A program made the position numbers and the translations under genes. A stretch of DNA of 64,000 bases from NCBI RefSeq assembly GCF_020215645.1, contig NZ_CP084058.1:4588001-4652000 (forward strand), read 5' to 3'. Of the stretch, positions 52,174-61,678 are shown one piece after another. Each line of letters starts with the position of its first letter. Position 1 is the first letter of the stretch. This DNA is from Nonomuraea gerenzanensis (GTDB lineage Bacteria; Actinomycetota; Actinomycetes; Streptosporangiales; Streptosporangiaceae). Under the pieces are notes generated by a model that made no database searches, was not told where the DNA came from, and worked only from the letters and a program-made list of their open reading frames with translations.

Positions 52174-52713
52174 GTGCTGATCGATCTGCTCCATGACGCC
52201 GAGCTGCCCGGCCACGACTTCCTGGCCCCCGGCTCCAACCTGCCGGTGCGGCTGGCCAGGCTGGGCGGCTCGGCCACGCTCGTCCGCTTCCCGCCCGGCT
52301 GGGTGCGGCCGGAGCGCGGCCACTACCTGGCCGGGGAGGAGTTCGTGGTGCTGTGGGGTGAGCTGCACGTCTCGGGCATCACGTACCTGGCGGGGCAGCA
52401 CGGCTGGCTGCCCGCCGGCGCGCTGCGCCACTCGGGTGCCGCCCCGCACGGCGCGCTGGCGTTCACCTCCTTCTCCGGCCAGGCCACCTGGGTACGCGGC
52501 GACCGCGACGTGCCCGACGGCCCGGTGCAGCGCACGCCTCTGGAGAGCGTCGTCATCCCGCGCGGCGGCCTGCCGCTCACCCCGCACTCCGCCCTGCTCG
52601 ACACCCCGATCCCGCTCGACTGCTCGGCCGAGGTGATCACGGTGCCGACTTGGACGTGGGAGCGGTCCGCCTTGATCCCGGAGGGCCGGGTGCTCGTAAG
52701 GTGGACCCCATGA
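52174..52713 (+). CDS. Cupin-like protein
   Basis: 179 residues from GTG 52174. LVRFPPGWVRPERGHYLAGE and FVVLWGELHVSGITYLAGQHGWL (in parts) are cupin motifs 1 and 2-like strands, though the metal-binding His set is incomplete. Small-molecule binding is plausible; the ligand is unknown. The TGA stop overlaps the ATG of the LysE-type transporter in ATGA, implying coupled synthesis. Confidence 0.6.
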   Translation: MLIDLLHDAELPGHDFLAPGSNLPVRLARLGGSATLVRFPPGWVRPERGHYLAGEEFVVLWGELHVSGITYLAGQHGWLPAGALRHSGAAPHGALAFTSFSGQATWVRGDRDVPDGPVQRTPLESVVIPRGGLPLTPHSALLDTPIPLDCSAEVITVPTWTWERSALIPEGRVLVRWTP

Positions 52714-53336
52714 CATCTGTTGCGCAGATTGCGGCTTTCGGTGGAGTTGTCATGCTCGGTGCGATGTCGCCCGGCCCGGACTTCGCGGTGGTGGTACGCC
52801 GCTCGGCCGTCTCGGGGCGCGGGCACGGCATGGCGGCCGCGGCGGGCATCGCGGTGGGCGTGTTCGCCTGGGTGGTGGCCGCCGCCACCGGGGTCGCGGC
52901 GCTGCTGGCCGCCTCGGCCGTGGCGTTCACCGTGGTGAAGGTGGTGGGGGCCGCGTACCTGCTCTATCTGGGGATCAGGTCGCTGCGGGCGGCCTGGCGC
53001 GGCGGCGGCGCGCTGAAGCTCGACGTGCCCGACCCGGGCGGGCGCGGCTCGTGGGCGGCGTTCACCGAGGGCCTGCTGACGAACGTGCTCAACCCGAAGG
53101 CGGCGCTGTTCTTCGTGGCCCTGGTGCCGCAGTTCCTCGGCTCGGGGGTGTCGGTGCTGGCGTTGTCGGGGGTGGCGCTGGCGGGGACGGTCGCGTGGTT
53201 CCTGGTGGTGGCGAACGTGGTGGGCACCCTTCGCAAGGTGTTCGCCAAGCCGGCCGTCCGCCGGGCGGTGGACGGCCTGACGGGCGCCGCCCTGATCGGC
53301 CTCGGCGTCAAACTGGCCACCTCCACCCGCCCGTGA
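52710..53336 (+). CDS. LysE-family amino-acid/metabolite exporter
   Basis: 208 residues from ATG 52710, AAGGTGG upstream. Six hydrophobic segments with the family motif GAMSPGPDFAVVVRRS in the first, AAYLLYLGIRSL in the third and EGLLTNVLNPKAALFFVALV in the fourth. LysE/RhtB proteins export basic amino acids or homoserine-type compounds. Coupled to the preceding cupin-like gene. Its stop is immediately followed by the stop of the converging VIT gene. Confidence 0.9.
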   Translation: MTSVAQIAAFGGVVMLGAMSPGPDFAVVVRRSAVSGRGHGMAAAAGIAVGVFAWVVAAATGVAALLAASAVAFTVVKVVGAAYLLYLGIRSLRAAWRGGGALKLDVPDPGGRGSWAAFTEGLLTNVLNPKAALFFVALVPQFLGSGVSVLALSGVALAGTVAWFLVVANVVGTLRKVFAKPAVRRAVDGLTGAALIGLGVKLATSTRP

Positions 53337-54059
53337 CTATGCGACGGTGACTCCCAGGAGGTGCCCCAGGCCGTACGTGACGGTGGCCGCGCCCACGCCC
53401 AGGGCGAGCTGACGCAGCCCGCCCAGCCACCACGGCCGCGCGGTCATCACCGCCACGGCGGCCCCGAACCCGAACAACGCCACCACACTCAGCACCAGCG
53501 CCACCATCAGCCCGGACGCCCCGAACAGGAACGGCACCAGCGGCACCAGCGCCCCGGCGGCGAACGCCCCGAACGACGAGGCGGCGGCCACGTAAGGCGA
53601 GGGCAGGTCGTCCACGTCCACCCCGAGCTCCTCGCGCACATGCACCCGCAACGCCTGCTCCGGATCCGCCGACAACCCGGCCGCCACCCGCTCGGCCAGC
53701 TCGGGCTCCAGCCCCCGCGCCCGGTACAACGCCGCCAGCTCGGCCTGCTCACCCTCGGGGTTCCTGGCCAGCTCCCGCCGCTCGACGGCGATCTCGGCGC
53801 GCATCAGCTCGGTCTGCGACTTCACCGAGGTGTACTCACCGGCCGCCATGGAGCACGCGCCGGCGATCAACCCGGCGAACCCGGCCAGCACCGCCCCCTG
53901 ACCCGCGCCCGCCGCACCGACGACGCCGGCGATCAGCGCGAAGTTGGAGACCAGTCCGTCCATCGCCCCGAACACCGCCGGTCGCAGCCAGCCGCCGGTG
54001 ACGTCGCGGTGGGTGTGGTGGTGTTCAGGGGATTCGGGGCGGACAAGCTCGATGGTCAT
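53337..54059 (-). CDS. VIT1/CCC1-family Fe2+/Mn2+ transporter
   Basis: 240 residues from ATG 54059 with GGAGGA four bases upstream; a frame 14 codons longer exists but has no such site. Family signature: RPAVFGAMDGLVSNFALIAG, AGACSMAAGEYTSVKSQTEL, with the cytoplasmic metal-binding helix pair (ERRELARNPEGEQAELAALY) and three C-terminal membrane segments. It moves iron or manganese out of the cytosol. A perfect LexA-box core lies 45-60 bases upstream and an IdeR-like element just beyond it, suggesting control by DNA damage and iron. Confidence 0.88.
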   Translation of the reverse strand: MTIELVRPESPEHHHTHRDVTGGWLRPAVFGAMDGLVSNFALIAGVVGAAGAGQGAVLAGFAGLIAGACSMAAGEYTSVKSQTELMRAEIAVERRELARNPEGEQAELAALYRARGLEPELAERVAAGLSADPEQALRVHVREELGVDVDDLPSPYVAAASSFGAFAAGALVPLVPFLFGASGLMVALVLSVVALFGFGAAVAVMTARPWWLGGLRQLALGVGAATVTYGLGHLLGVTVA

Positions 54060-54102
54060 CAAATCCTCCACAAAGCTGCTCTCTTTCCTCAAATTTGGCA
54101 TA

Positions 54103-54120
54103 TGCGAACAGGGGTTCGCA
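54103..54120. promoter_or_regulatory. LexA (SOS) box TGCGAAC-AGGG-GTTCGCA
   Basis: Perfect 7-base inverted repeat with a four-base spacer; the core CGAAC-N4-GTTCG is exactly the LexA/DinR site of Gram-positive bacteria. It lies 44-61 bases before the VIT gene start, in the region where its promoter is expected. Confidence 0.7.
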
Positions 54121-54127
54121 ACGAAGG

Positions 54128-54146
54128 GAAGGCTTGCCTGACCTGC
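54128..54146 (-). promoter_or_regulatory. IdeR/DtxR-like iron box
   Basis: Read on the minus strand, GCAGGTCAGGCAAGCCTTC matches 12 of 19 bases of the IdeR consensus TTAGGTTAGGCTAACCTAA, including the AGGT and AGGC cores and CCT. Weak but placed upstream of a metal transporter gene. Confidence 0.4.
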
Positions 54147-54262
54147 AACAAGTTACTTGACGTGAAAATGAGTTCGCTGAAAGTAGCAGCCAGGGTCAAG
54201 TGATGGTGAGGTCGCCGCCTCACTCAACGTAAACAGGCGAACGCGCATGGTCGCGAGAGATT

Positions 54263-54448
54263 GTGGCGTGCGAAGGGCTGGTCGATCGCGCATCCGCCGT
54301 CCGACCGGGGAGCGCATCGAGTTTCGCCGGACGAGGGCGTTACGAGCTCGCCACAGCAGCCAAGGCAGGCGAGACGCTCACCCTGACCCAGCCGTTCCCC
54401 GTCTCCTTCGACCCCGCGATCCTGACCGGCCGCCGCCGCAGAGCCTGA
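54263..54448 (+). pseudogene. Uma2-family endonuclease C-terminal remnant
   Basis: The fragment GRGRYELATAAKAGETLTLT, followed by QPFPVSFDPAILTGRR, resembles the end of Uma2 (DUF820) PD-(D/E)XK proteins. The N-terminal catalytic part is absent upstream. No proper start or ribosome site is seen; the first 25 residues are unrelated. It is probably the left-over of a deleted gene. Nothing else was found in the 54060-54463 gap except the regulatory boxes. Confidence 0.5.
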
Positions 54449-54463
54449 GCGGCGGCCGAAAGG

Positions 54464-55057
54464 TCAGGCGTGGGCTGGAGCCGTGACGGCCGGGGCCTCC
54501 GTGGCCTGCTCGCCACGGATCAGGGCGTCGCACTCCGCGATCGTCTCCTCCAGCAGCCTGCGCAGCAGCGCGTCAGGATCGGCGATGCACGCCTGCACGA
54601 TCCCCACCACCGCCAGCTGCACCGCGTTCGGCGCCGCGTACCGGCGGAAGCCCTTCTCGGTGATCCGGGCGGCCCGGCTGAAGCGCCTGGCCTGCTCGGC
54701 CGCGTGCGGCACCTCCTCCATGGCCCGCCGGCTGCGCTCGCTCAGCCGCCCGGACGGGGCGCCGTCGAGGCGGGCGAGCATCTCCTCGGCCGCCAGCACC
54801 GACACCGCGAGCGCGAGCTGGCGCTCGGCCGCCGCCACCGGCAGGGCGGTGGTGGCGCACCGTAGCGCGATGTGCGCGTCCACGCGCAGGTCGTCGCTGG
54901 ACAGCCCGATGATGGAGGGCACCAGCCGCACCAGCTTGGCCCGGCTCTCGTCGCCGGTGTTGTCGTTGACCAGGCGGGCGAGTGCGGCCAGCAACGGGTG
55001 CGTGCAGGCCGGGTGGTCGCTCCAGCGCTCTCCGGCCAGGTAGGAGGCCAGCTCCAT
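54464..55057 (-). CDS. Uncharacterised actinobacterial protein (197 aa)
   Basis: 197 residues from ATG 55057. It begins MELASYLAGERWSDHPACTH, then PLLAALARLVNDNTGDESRAKLVRLVPSIIGL (cited as a region), a highly conserved actinobacterial family with a long helical bundle and no enzyme motif. Cys and His occur in the start (HPACTHPLL) and in DAHIALRCATT. Alternative start 55132 is longer by 25 Arg-rich residues and less likely. Role unknown; soluble. Confidence 0.72.
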   Translation of the reverse strand: MELASYLAGERWSDHPACTHPLLAALARLVNDNTGDESRAKLVRLVPSIIGLSSDDLRVDAHIALRCATTALPVAAAERQLALAVSVLAAEEMLARLDGAPSGRLSERSRRAMEEVPHAAEQARRFSRAARITEKGFRRYAAPNAVQLAVVGIVQACIADPDALLRRLLEETIAECDALIRGEQATEAPAVTAPAHA

Positions 55058-55262
55058 GAAACACGCGCCACGCTTCGGGTTGCGATGCCTGCCGCGGGAT
55101 AGGACCGGCATGTGATCAAGGTGATTGTCCACGGGTGCTCCACTGCTTTACGCGATCGCCGTCGCTCCAGCGCCGTCCATCCAGTCTGCGCCGGACTCCG
55201 GCTCAATGCCAGTGATGCGGAGTGTTCTTGATGAAGGTTCCCGCTACCCGCCCGGGTCACAC

Positions 55263-58231
55263 TCACACCCGCACGAAGACCGCCACCGTGCGGGCCGGGA
55301 CGGTCAGCGTGCCCGTGGCGGCGTCGAAGGACGACGTCCGCACGACCGGGTCGGCCGAGCCCGCCTGTACGGGATGCAGCGCCACCCGCTGCCCCGCCAG
55401 CGCCGGCATCGCCTGCGTGTGCTGCGTCGGGGTGGCGTTGAAGACGACCGTGACCGACTTCCAGCGCGGGTCCAGCCCCTCGGTGTCCACGTGCATGGCG
55501 ATCACCCCCTCCGCCGAGGCCGGGAACGACAGCCGCCGCTGCACCTCCGCCAGCGACCCCAGCGCGAACGCCGGTGACGACGCCCGGATCCGCAGCAGCT
55601 CGCCGTACCGGGAGCGGGCGGCGCCGATGTCCGCGCAGCCCGGCCGCAGCGCCGGGTCGGCGAGCAGCGGGCGGGCGTAGGGCCACTTGCTCTCGTTGCC
55701 GGCCCGGGGCGGCAGGCCCGCGCCGAAGCCGTTGCCCTGCGCGCAGTCCCACAGCAGCCGGTTGAACCAGTCGCCCGAGTCGTAGGAGTTGCGGTCGAGC
55801 GACTTCGAGCGCAGCCGTTCGGTGCCCGCGTGCACGAACGTCGTCCCCTGCGCCAGCACGGCCGTGGCCAGCGACAACGCCTGCATGCGGACCCGGTCCG
55901 CCATCGGGGTGTCCTGCGGCAGCTTGTAGGCCAGCGCGTCGAACAGCGTCTCGTTGTCGTGCGCGTCCACGTACGTCACGGCCTCGCCCGGCGCGGCGGT
56001 GTAGCCGGCCGGCGAGCCGTTGTAGTCGACCTCGGAGCCCTTCACGCCGGACGGCAGCACGTAGTCGCGCAGGCTCCCCGTCAGCCCGACCCTGATCAGG
56101 TCGGCGTAGTGGGCCAGACGCGCCCGCTGCTGCTCGGCCGTCCCGTTGGCCGGGGAGCCGTTGGGCGCGCCCGCCAGGCCGGAACCGAAGCCCTGCACGC
56201 GCGGATCGGCGTCGAACGGGGTGCCGCCGCGCACCGCGTCACGCAGCCGGTCGGTGAACGTGCCGATGCCGGTGCCGGCCAGGTTCGCCTGCGTGGCCTG
56301 CTCGAAGCGGGCGCCGTCGGCCACCTCGCCGAAGTTCCAGCCCTCGCCGTACAGGATGATCGACGTGCCGTCCACGCCGTCGCGGTCCGGGGTCAGCTCG
56401 TCGAGGGCCTGGCGGACGGCGAGCAGGTTCGCCTTCGGGTGGTGCCCCATGAGGTCGAAGCGGAAGCCGTCGATCTTGTACTGCTTCGCCCACGTGACGA
56501 TCGAGTCCACCACGAGCTTGCCCATCATCAGGTGCTCCGGCGCGGTGTTGGCGCAGCAGGTGGAGGTGGCCACGGTGCCGTCGTCGAGCAGCCGGTGGTA
56601 GTAGCCGGGCACGATCGGGTCGAGCACGCCGGTGGAGTGCGTGTGGTTGTAGACCACGTCCATGACCACGCGCAGCCCCGCCCCGTTGAGCCCGGCGACC
56701 ATGCCGCGGAACTGCTTGATCCGCTCGTCCGGCCGGGTGGCGTACGAGCCCTCCGGCACCGTGTAGTGCAGCGGGTCGTACCCCCAGTTGAAGGAGTCCT
56801 TCGCGGCGGTGCGCGCCACGCACTCCTGCTGCAGCTCCGAGTCGGGCGGCAGCGCGGCCAGGTCGCAGGACGGCTCCGTCCGGTCGGCCGCCCGCTCCGG
56901 CACCGTCGCGAAGTCGAACGCGGGCAGCAGGTGCACGTGCGTCAGGCCGTCGGCCGCCAGCGCGCGCAGCTCCCGCATGCCGTGGCTGTCGTGCTGGAAG
57001 GCCGCGTACGTGCCGCGCAGCGCGGCGGGCACGGTGGCGTCGGAGGCGGAGAAGTCGCGCACGTGCAGCTCGTAGATCGCGGCCCGGTCCTGCGGCACCG
57101 GGGCGGGCTTGGCCAGCCGGTCCCAGCCCGGCGGCTTGTGGGCGGCGGCGTCGAGGCTGACGAGCCTGCTGCGCTCCCCGTCCGGGGTGACGTCCAGGCC
57201 GTAGGGGTCGGTGACCTCGTTCGTGACGATCCCGCCCGCCGTGGGGGAGTGGACGGTGACCAGGTACGTGTACGCGCGGCCGTACCAGGCCGGCAGCCCG
57301 CGTACCGACCACACGCCGGTCTCGTCGTCGCGCCGCATCGGGTGCACGGTGCGCCCGCCGGAGCCGTACAGGGCCAGCTCGACCTTCCGGGCGGTCGGCG
57401 CCCACAGCGCCAGCCTCGGGACGCCCCGCCCGGACGGGCCCAGCGTGGCGGTGGCGGCCTTGGCGTACAGGTCGTCCAGCACCCCGGGGAGCTGCACGCC
57501 GGTCGCGGTCAGCAGCGTGCCGGCGGCGTCCCGCGCCACGGCCACGACCTGGCCGCGCAGCGCCTCGCGGACGAGATCGGTGTCGCGCGGGTCCACCTTC
57601 AGCGCCTGGTGGGCGGCCAGGTGCGGCCACCGGCGCCGCTGCTCCTCGCTCAGCGCGCCGGGCACGAGCCGGATGAGCCGCAGGTCGCCGGTCAGGTCGC
57701 CGCCGTCGTAGGCGAGGTCGCCGCCGGGGCTGAAGGCCAGGAAGTGTCTTGGCGACGGGTCGGTGCGCCAGGCCACCGTGTCGCGGTCGATCCAGTGCGC
57801 CCTGGCCCTGCTCAGGTCGGCGTCCGCGGCTGTGGCGGCGGGCTGCGGCAGCAGCAGCCCCTCCGTGCCGGCCAGGCGCCAGACCTCGTGGCCCGACGCG
57901 GACACGTCGAGCGACTGGTCGCCGGGCAGATCCTTGTCGTCGCCCCGGTGGATGATGTAACTCAGGCTCTTCGCCCCCTCGGCGAGCGGCACCTCGAACA
58001 CGGCCCCGAATCCGTCGGCGTGCGCCGGCGGCAGCGGTGAGGCCCAGTCGGTGGGCGCGGCGGCCCCTCCCACACGTGCAGCCCCCAGTCGTCATGGTTC
58101 CCGTCCGGGCGGCGGTAATGCGGGACGACCCTGTTCAGTGCGGCGGGGGGAAGTGCTGGTCCGCGCCACCACAGCCTCCACAGTGTCGGTGTCGGTGTCG
58201 GTGTCGAGGGCGTTGCCCGGAAGTTACCCAC
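55263..58231 (-). pseudogene. Pullulanase-type alpha-1,6-glucosidase, frameshifted near its N-terminus
   Basis: The main frame (55263-58073, 936 residues) is a GH13 pullulanase: PUD-like start, CBM48 near 215-300, YNWGYDP-type motif in [16 protein letters not shown], and conserved blocks [31 protein letters not shown] and YVDAHDNETLFD. The upstream part of the first PUD domain (RVVPHYRRPDGNHDDWGLHV, then WEG) is in another frame and joins at GAAAPTDWASPL if one G is added to the GGGG run (minus strand; CCCC at 58064-58067). The upstream frame can be followed to a GTG at 58231, with no clear signal peptide. It debranches pullulan or limit dextrins. Real mutation or sequence error; the rest of the gene is intact. 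Confidence 0.85.
58182..58207. repeat. GTGTCG hexamer repeat, about 4 units
   Basis: Four tandem GTGTCG/GTGTCG-like units within the putative N-terminal extension of the pullulanase. On the minus strand they encode a Thr-Pro repeat (STPTPTPTPT). Being six bases long, copy changes would not alter the frame. Confidence 0.75.
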
Positions 58232-58252
58232 CCCGCCCGATCTTTGCAACCC

Positions 58253-58271
58253 TTTCAGGAAATTACTGAAA
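58253..58271. promoter_or_regulatory. Palindromic operator TTTCAG-N7-CTGAAA
   Basis: Perfect 6-base arms at 58253-58258 and 58266-58271 around GAAATTA, in the gap between the divergent pullulanase and binding-protein genes. AT-rich and well placed for a maltose-type repressor. Confidence 0.55.
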
Positions 58272-58418
58272 TGAGGCAAACCCCATCCTGGCGCGCACGG
58301 TAGCTGACGTGGCGCGGTCCAGGGTTCACAATGAGGCGCGGCCTCCGCGCAGACCGCTGTGACCAGCACAAACGCCGAAAAGTGCGGGGATCCCGGCAAG
58401 AAAGGGCTGATGTAACAA

Positions 58419-58436
58419 CTTGCAGAATCCTTGCGC
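58419..58436. promoter_or_regulatory. Direct repeat CTTGCAG-AATC-CTTGCGC
   Basis: Two CTTGC-type heptamers 11 bases apart, about 80-97 bases before the binding-protein gene. Similar directly repeated CTTGCAG heptamers are known in actinomycete amylase and maltose promoters, where they bind MalR-type (LacI-family) regulators. Confidence 0.5.
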
Positions 58437-58515
58437 CGCCATCTGGAGATCGGCGTCACGTCGGCGTAACCTCCGGCTTACTCCGACCTCAGACCCGAGC
58501 TGTGAGGAGAAGGAC

Positions 58516-59805
58516 ATGCGACGACTCTTACCGTCCGCAGCGGCCGTTGCGGCGTGCGTCCTGGTGGTTTCCGCCTGTGGCGGCGGCGGTGGTGCGCCCG
58601 CCGCTCCGCCCGCGCAGGTCAGCGATCCGTCGAAGGTGAGCGGCGAGGTGACCTGGTGGGACACGACCCGGCCTGACAGCGAAGGGCCGACGTTCCAGGC
58701 GCTGATCAAGGAGTTCGAGGCCAAGTACCCGCAGGTCAAGGTCAAATATGTGAACGTGCCCTCGGACCAGGCGCAGAACCAGTTCCAGACGGCCGCGCAG
58801 GCCGGGACCGGCGCGCCGGACGTGATCCGTTCCGAGGTGGCGTGGACGTCGCAGTTCGCGTCGCTGGGCTATCTGCAGCCGCTCGACGGCTCCCGGGCCG
58901 TGGACCAGGCCGAGGACTTCCTGCCCGGACCGCTGAGCAGCACGAAGTACGACGGCAAGACCTACGCGGTGCCGCAGGTCACCGACACGCTCGCGCTGAT
59001 CTACAACAAGCGCCTGCTGAAGGAGGCCGGGCACGAGGAGCCGCCCAGGACCATCGCCGAGCTGAAGCAGACCGCGCTCGACGTCAAGGCCAAGACCGAC
59101 GCCGAAGGGCTGGCGCTCAACGTCGACGCCTACTTCCTGCTCCCCTTCATGTACGGCGAGGGCGGCGACCTGCTCGACGTCACCAGCAAGAAGATCGTCG
59201 TCAACTCCCCGGCGAACGTGAAGGCCATGGAGACCGTCGTCGACCTGATGAGCTCCGGCGCCGCGCCCAAGCCCGCCATCACCGACAGCTACGCCAACGC
59301 CATGACCGCCCTGAAGGAGGGCAAGGTCGCGATGATCTACAACGGGCCGTGGGCGCTGTCGGAGATCTACCAGGGCAAGGAGTTCCAGGACAAGGCGAAC
59401 CTGGGCATCGCCCCGGTCCCGGCCGGCTCGGTCAAGGCGGCGGCCCCCACGGGCGGCTGGAACCTGGCCATCTACGCCGGCTCGAAGAACATCCCGGCCG
59501 CGTACGAGTTCGTCCGCTTCATGACCACGGCCGAGGCCCAGGCGAAGATCGCCAAGGAGATCAGCCTGCTGCCCACCCGCACCTCCGCCTATTCCAACCC
59601 CGACGTGCAGGGCAACGCGGACGTGGCGGTGTTCAAGCCGATCATGGACACCGCGGTGCCGCGCCCGTGGATCCCGGAGGGCGGGCAGCTCTTCCAGCCG
59701 CTGCTGGAGGGCTATCAGGGGCTGGTCAACGGCAAGCTTACGCCCGCGCCCATGCTGCAGAAGGTCGAGGAGGACTATCGCGCGATCATGAAGGACTGGA
59801 GCTGA
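58516..59805 (+). CDS. ABC transporter sugar-binding lipoprotein (maltodextrin type)
   Basis: 429 residues from ATG 58516 with GAGGAGAAGG upstream. Lipoprotein signal with lipobox VVSAC (Cys21). Family-1 extracellular solute-binding fold: EVTWWDTTRPDSEGPTF, GTGAPDVIRSEVAWTSQFAS, GLALNVDAYFLLPFMYGEGG, KVAMIYNGPWALSEIYQG, and GGWNLAIYAGSKNIPAAYEF. It catches malto-oligosaccharides or similar sugars outside the membrane for the two permeases that follow. No ATPase gene is seen here; actinobacteria usually share MsiK. Confidence 0.92.
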   Translation: MRRLLPSAAAVAACVLVVSACGGGGGAPAAPPAQVSDPSKVSGEVTWWDTTRPDSEGPTFQALIKEFEAKYPQVKVKYVNVPSDQAQNQFQTAAQAGTGAPDVIRSEVAWTSQFASLGYLQPLDGSRAVDQAEDFLPGPLSSTKYDGKTYAVPQVTDTLALIYNKRLLKEAGHEEPPRTIAELKQTALDVKAKTDAEGLALNVDAYFLLPFMYGEGGDLLDVTSKKIVVNSPANVKAMETVVDLMSSGAAPKPAITDSYANAMTALKEGKVAMIYNGPWALSEIYQGKEFQDKANLGIAPVPAGSVKAAAPTGGWNLAIYAGSKNIPAAYEFVRFMTTAEAQAKIAKEISLLPTRTSAYSNPDVQGNADVAVFKPIMDTAVPRPWIPEGGQLFQPLLEGYQGLVNGKLTPAPMLQKVEEDYRAIMKDWS

Positions 59806-59808
59806 CCG

Positions 59809-60816
59809 GTGGCGGTCTCCACCGGAAAGGCGACGGCCGCGGGCGGCCCGGCCCGCGGCCGGAGCGATCGGCGCGGCCGTCGCCGCGAGCGGCCCGGCCC
59901 GCTGCGGCGCTCCCTCGGCACCCACTGGTACGCCTGGGCGATGGTCGCGCCCGTCATCGCGGTGATGCTGGTGCTGATCGGCTGGCCGCTGGCGCGCGGC
60001 GTCTACCTGTCGCTGACGGACGCGACCGAGGCCAACATCGGCCGCACCATCGGCGTGAACGTCATCCCGGCCACCTACGAGTTCGTCGGCCTGGAGAACT
60101 ACGTCCGCATCCTGACCAGCGCCGTGTTCTGGGACAAGCTGGTGTGGACCGTGATCTGGACGGTGGTCTGCGTCGCGCTGCACTACGGCATCGGCCTGGG
60201 CCTGGCCGTGATGCTCAACCGCCGGATGCGCTTCCGCTCGGTCTACCGGGTGCTGCTCATCCTGCCGTGGGCCGTGCCCGCGTTCGTGGCCGCCTTCATC
60301 TGGCGCTACCTCTACAACAGCGACTACGGCGTGATCAACGGCTTCCTCAAGCTGGCCGGGCTGGACGGCGTCGGCTGGCTGGACGACCCCACCACGGCGA
60401 AGATCGCGGTGATCGCCGTGAACGTGTGGCTGGGCGTGCCGTTCATGATGGTCGCCCTGCTCGGCGGGCTGCAGTCGATCCCGGCCGACCTGTACGAGGC
60501 GGCGGAGGTGGACGGGGCGAGCGCCTGGCAGCGGTTCAGGGCGATCACGCTGCCCGGCCTGCGGCAGGTCTCGACCACGGTCGTGCTGCTGGGCACGATC
60601 TGGACGTTCAACATGTTCCCCATCATCTTCCTGGTCACGCGGGGCGGGCCGGGCAGTGAGACGGAGATCCTGGTCACCTACGCCTTCCGCGAGGCGTTCA
60701 CCGGAATCCGTGACTACTCGGGCTCGGCGGCCTGGGGTGTGATCATCCTGGTCATGCTGGTCGTGCTGGCCGTCGGGTACCGCCGTACCCTGCGCAATCA
60801 AGGAGATCCGTGGTGA
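59809..60816 (+). CDS. MalF-type sugar ABC permease
   Basis: 335 residues from GTG 59809, three bases after the binding-protein stop. Basic N-terminal tail of 45 residues, then six transmembrane segments and the EAA loop YEAAEVDGASAWQRFRAITLPGL that docks the ATPase. Partner of the next permease. Confidence 0.92.
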   Translation: MAVSTGKATAAGGPARGRSDRRGRRRERPGPLRRSLGTHWYAWAMVAPVIAVMLVLIGWPLARGVYLSLTDATEANIGRTIGVNVIPATYEFVGLENYVRILTSAVFWDKLVWTVIWTVVCVALHYGIGLGLAVMLNRRMRFRSVYRVLLILPWAVPAFVAAFIWRYLYNSDYGVINGFLKLAGLDGVGWLDDPTTAKIAVIAVNVWLGVPFMMVALLGGLQSIPADLYEAAEVDGASAWQRFRAITLPGLRQVSTTVVLLGTIWTFNMFPIIFLVTRGGPGSETEILVTYAFREAFTGIRDYSGSAAWGVIILVMLVVLAVGYRRTLRNQGDPW

Positions 60817-61658
60817 GCACCCGCAAGCGCGGCGAGCGCGGCCCGCTGGCCTCCATCGGCCTGCACGCGGGGCTGCTGCTGGCCGTCGGCGTCTCGCTGT
60901 TCCCCGTCGTGTGGCTGGTGCTGACCTCGCTCAAGCCGCGCGACAGCTGGCTGTCGGCCGAGCTGCGCCTCTTCGACGACTCCTCGCTGGCCAACTACGG
61001 CCGGGTGCTGACCGGCACCGAGTTCCCGCGGTGGCTGCTGAACAGCGTGCTGGTCGCGGGGCTGACGATGGTGATCGGCGTGTTCCTGGCGGCCACCACC
61101 GGGTACGCGGTCAGCCGCTTCCGCTTCCCCGGCCACCGGTCGGTGATGTGGCTGCTGCTGGTCACCCAGATGTTCCCGGTGGCCATCCTCATCGTCCCGC
61201 TGTACAATCTGATGGCCGGGCTCGGGCTGCTGAACCAGATCCCGGGCCTGGTCATCGCGTACATGACGATCGCGGTGCCGTTCTGCGCCTGGATGATGAA
61301 GAGCTACTTCGACACCGTGCCGATCGAGATCGACCAGGCCGGGATGGTCGACGGCCTGACGCCGTTCGGCACGTTCTGGCGGGTGGTGCTGCCGCTGTCG
61401 CGGCCGGGCGTCGCGGTGACCGCGTTCTACTGCTTCATGACCGCCTGGGGCGAGGTCGGGTACGCCACGGTGTTCATGTCGCAGGAGGACAAGCGCACGC
61501 TGGGCGTGGGGCTGCAGCAGTTCGTCGGGCAGCACTGGTCCGACTGGGGGCTGATGACGGCCTCCGCGGTGCTCATCGCCATCCCGGCGGGCGTGGTGTT
61601 CCTGCTGGTCCAGCGGCATCTGATCACCGGGCTCACGGCCGGCGCGACGAAGGCCTGA
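60813..61658 (+). CDS. MalG-type sugar ABC permease
   Basis: 281 residues from GTG 60813, overlapping the previous stop in GTGA; GTG 60810 is one codon earlier. Six transmembrane segments and EAA loop EIDQAGMVDGLTPFGTFWRV, then VVLPLSRPGVAVTAFYCF. Completes the importer of the locus. Confidence 0.92.
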   Translation: MSTRKRGERGPLASIGLHAGLLLAVGVSLFPVVWLVLTSLKPRDSWLSAELRLFDDSSLANYGRVLTGTEFPRWLLNSVLVAGLTMVIGVFLAATTGYAVSRFRFPGHRSVMWLLLVTQMFPVAILIVPLYNLMAGLGLLNQIPGLVIAYMTIAVPFCAWMMKSYFDTVPIEIDQAGMVDGLTPFGTFWRVVLPLSRPGVAVTAFYCFMTAWGEVGYATVFMSQEDKRTLGVGLQQFVGQHWSDWGLMTASAVLIAIPAGVVFLLVQRHLITGLTAGATKA

Positions 61659-61678
61659 GCCATTCTTCCTACTTTTGG

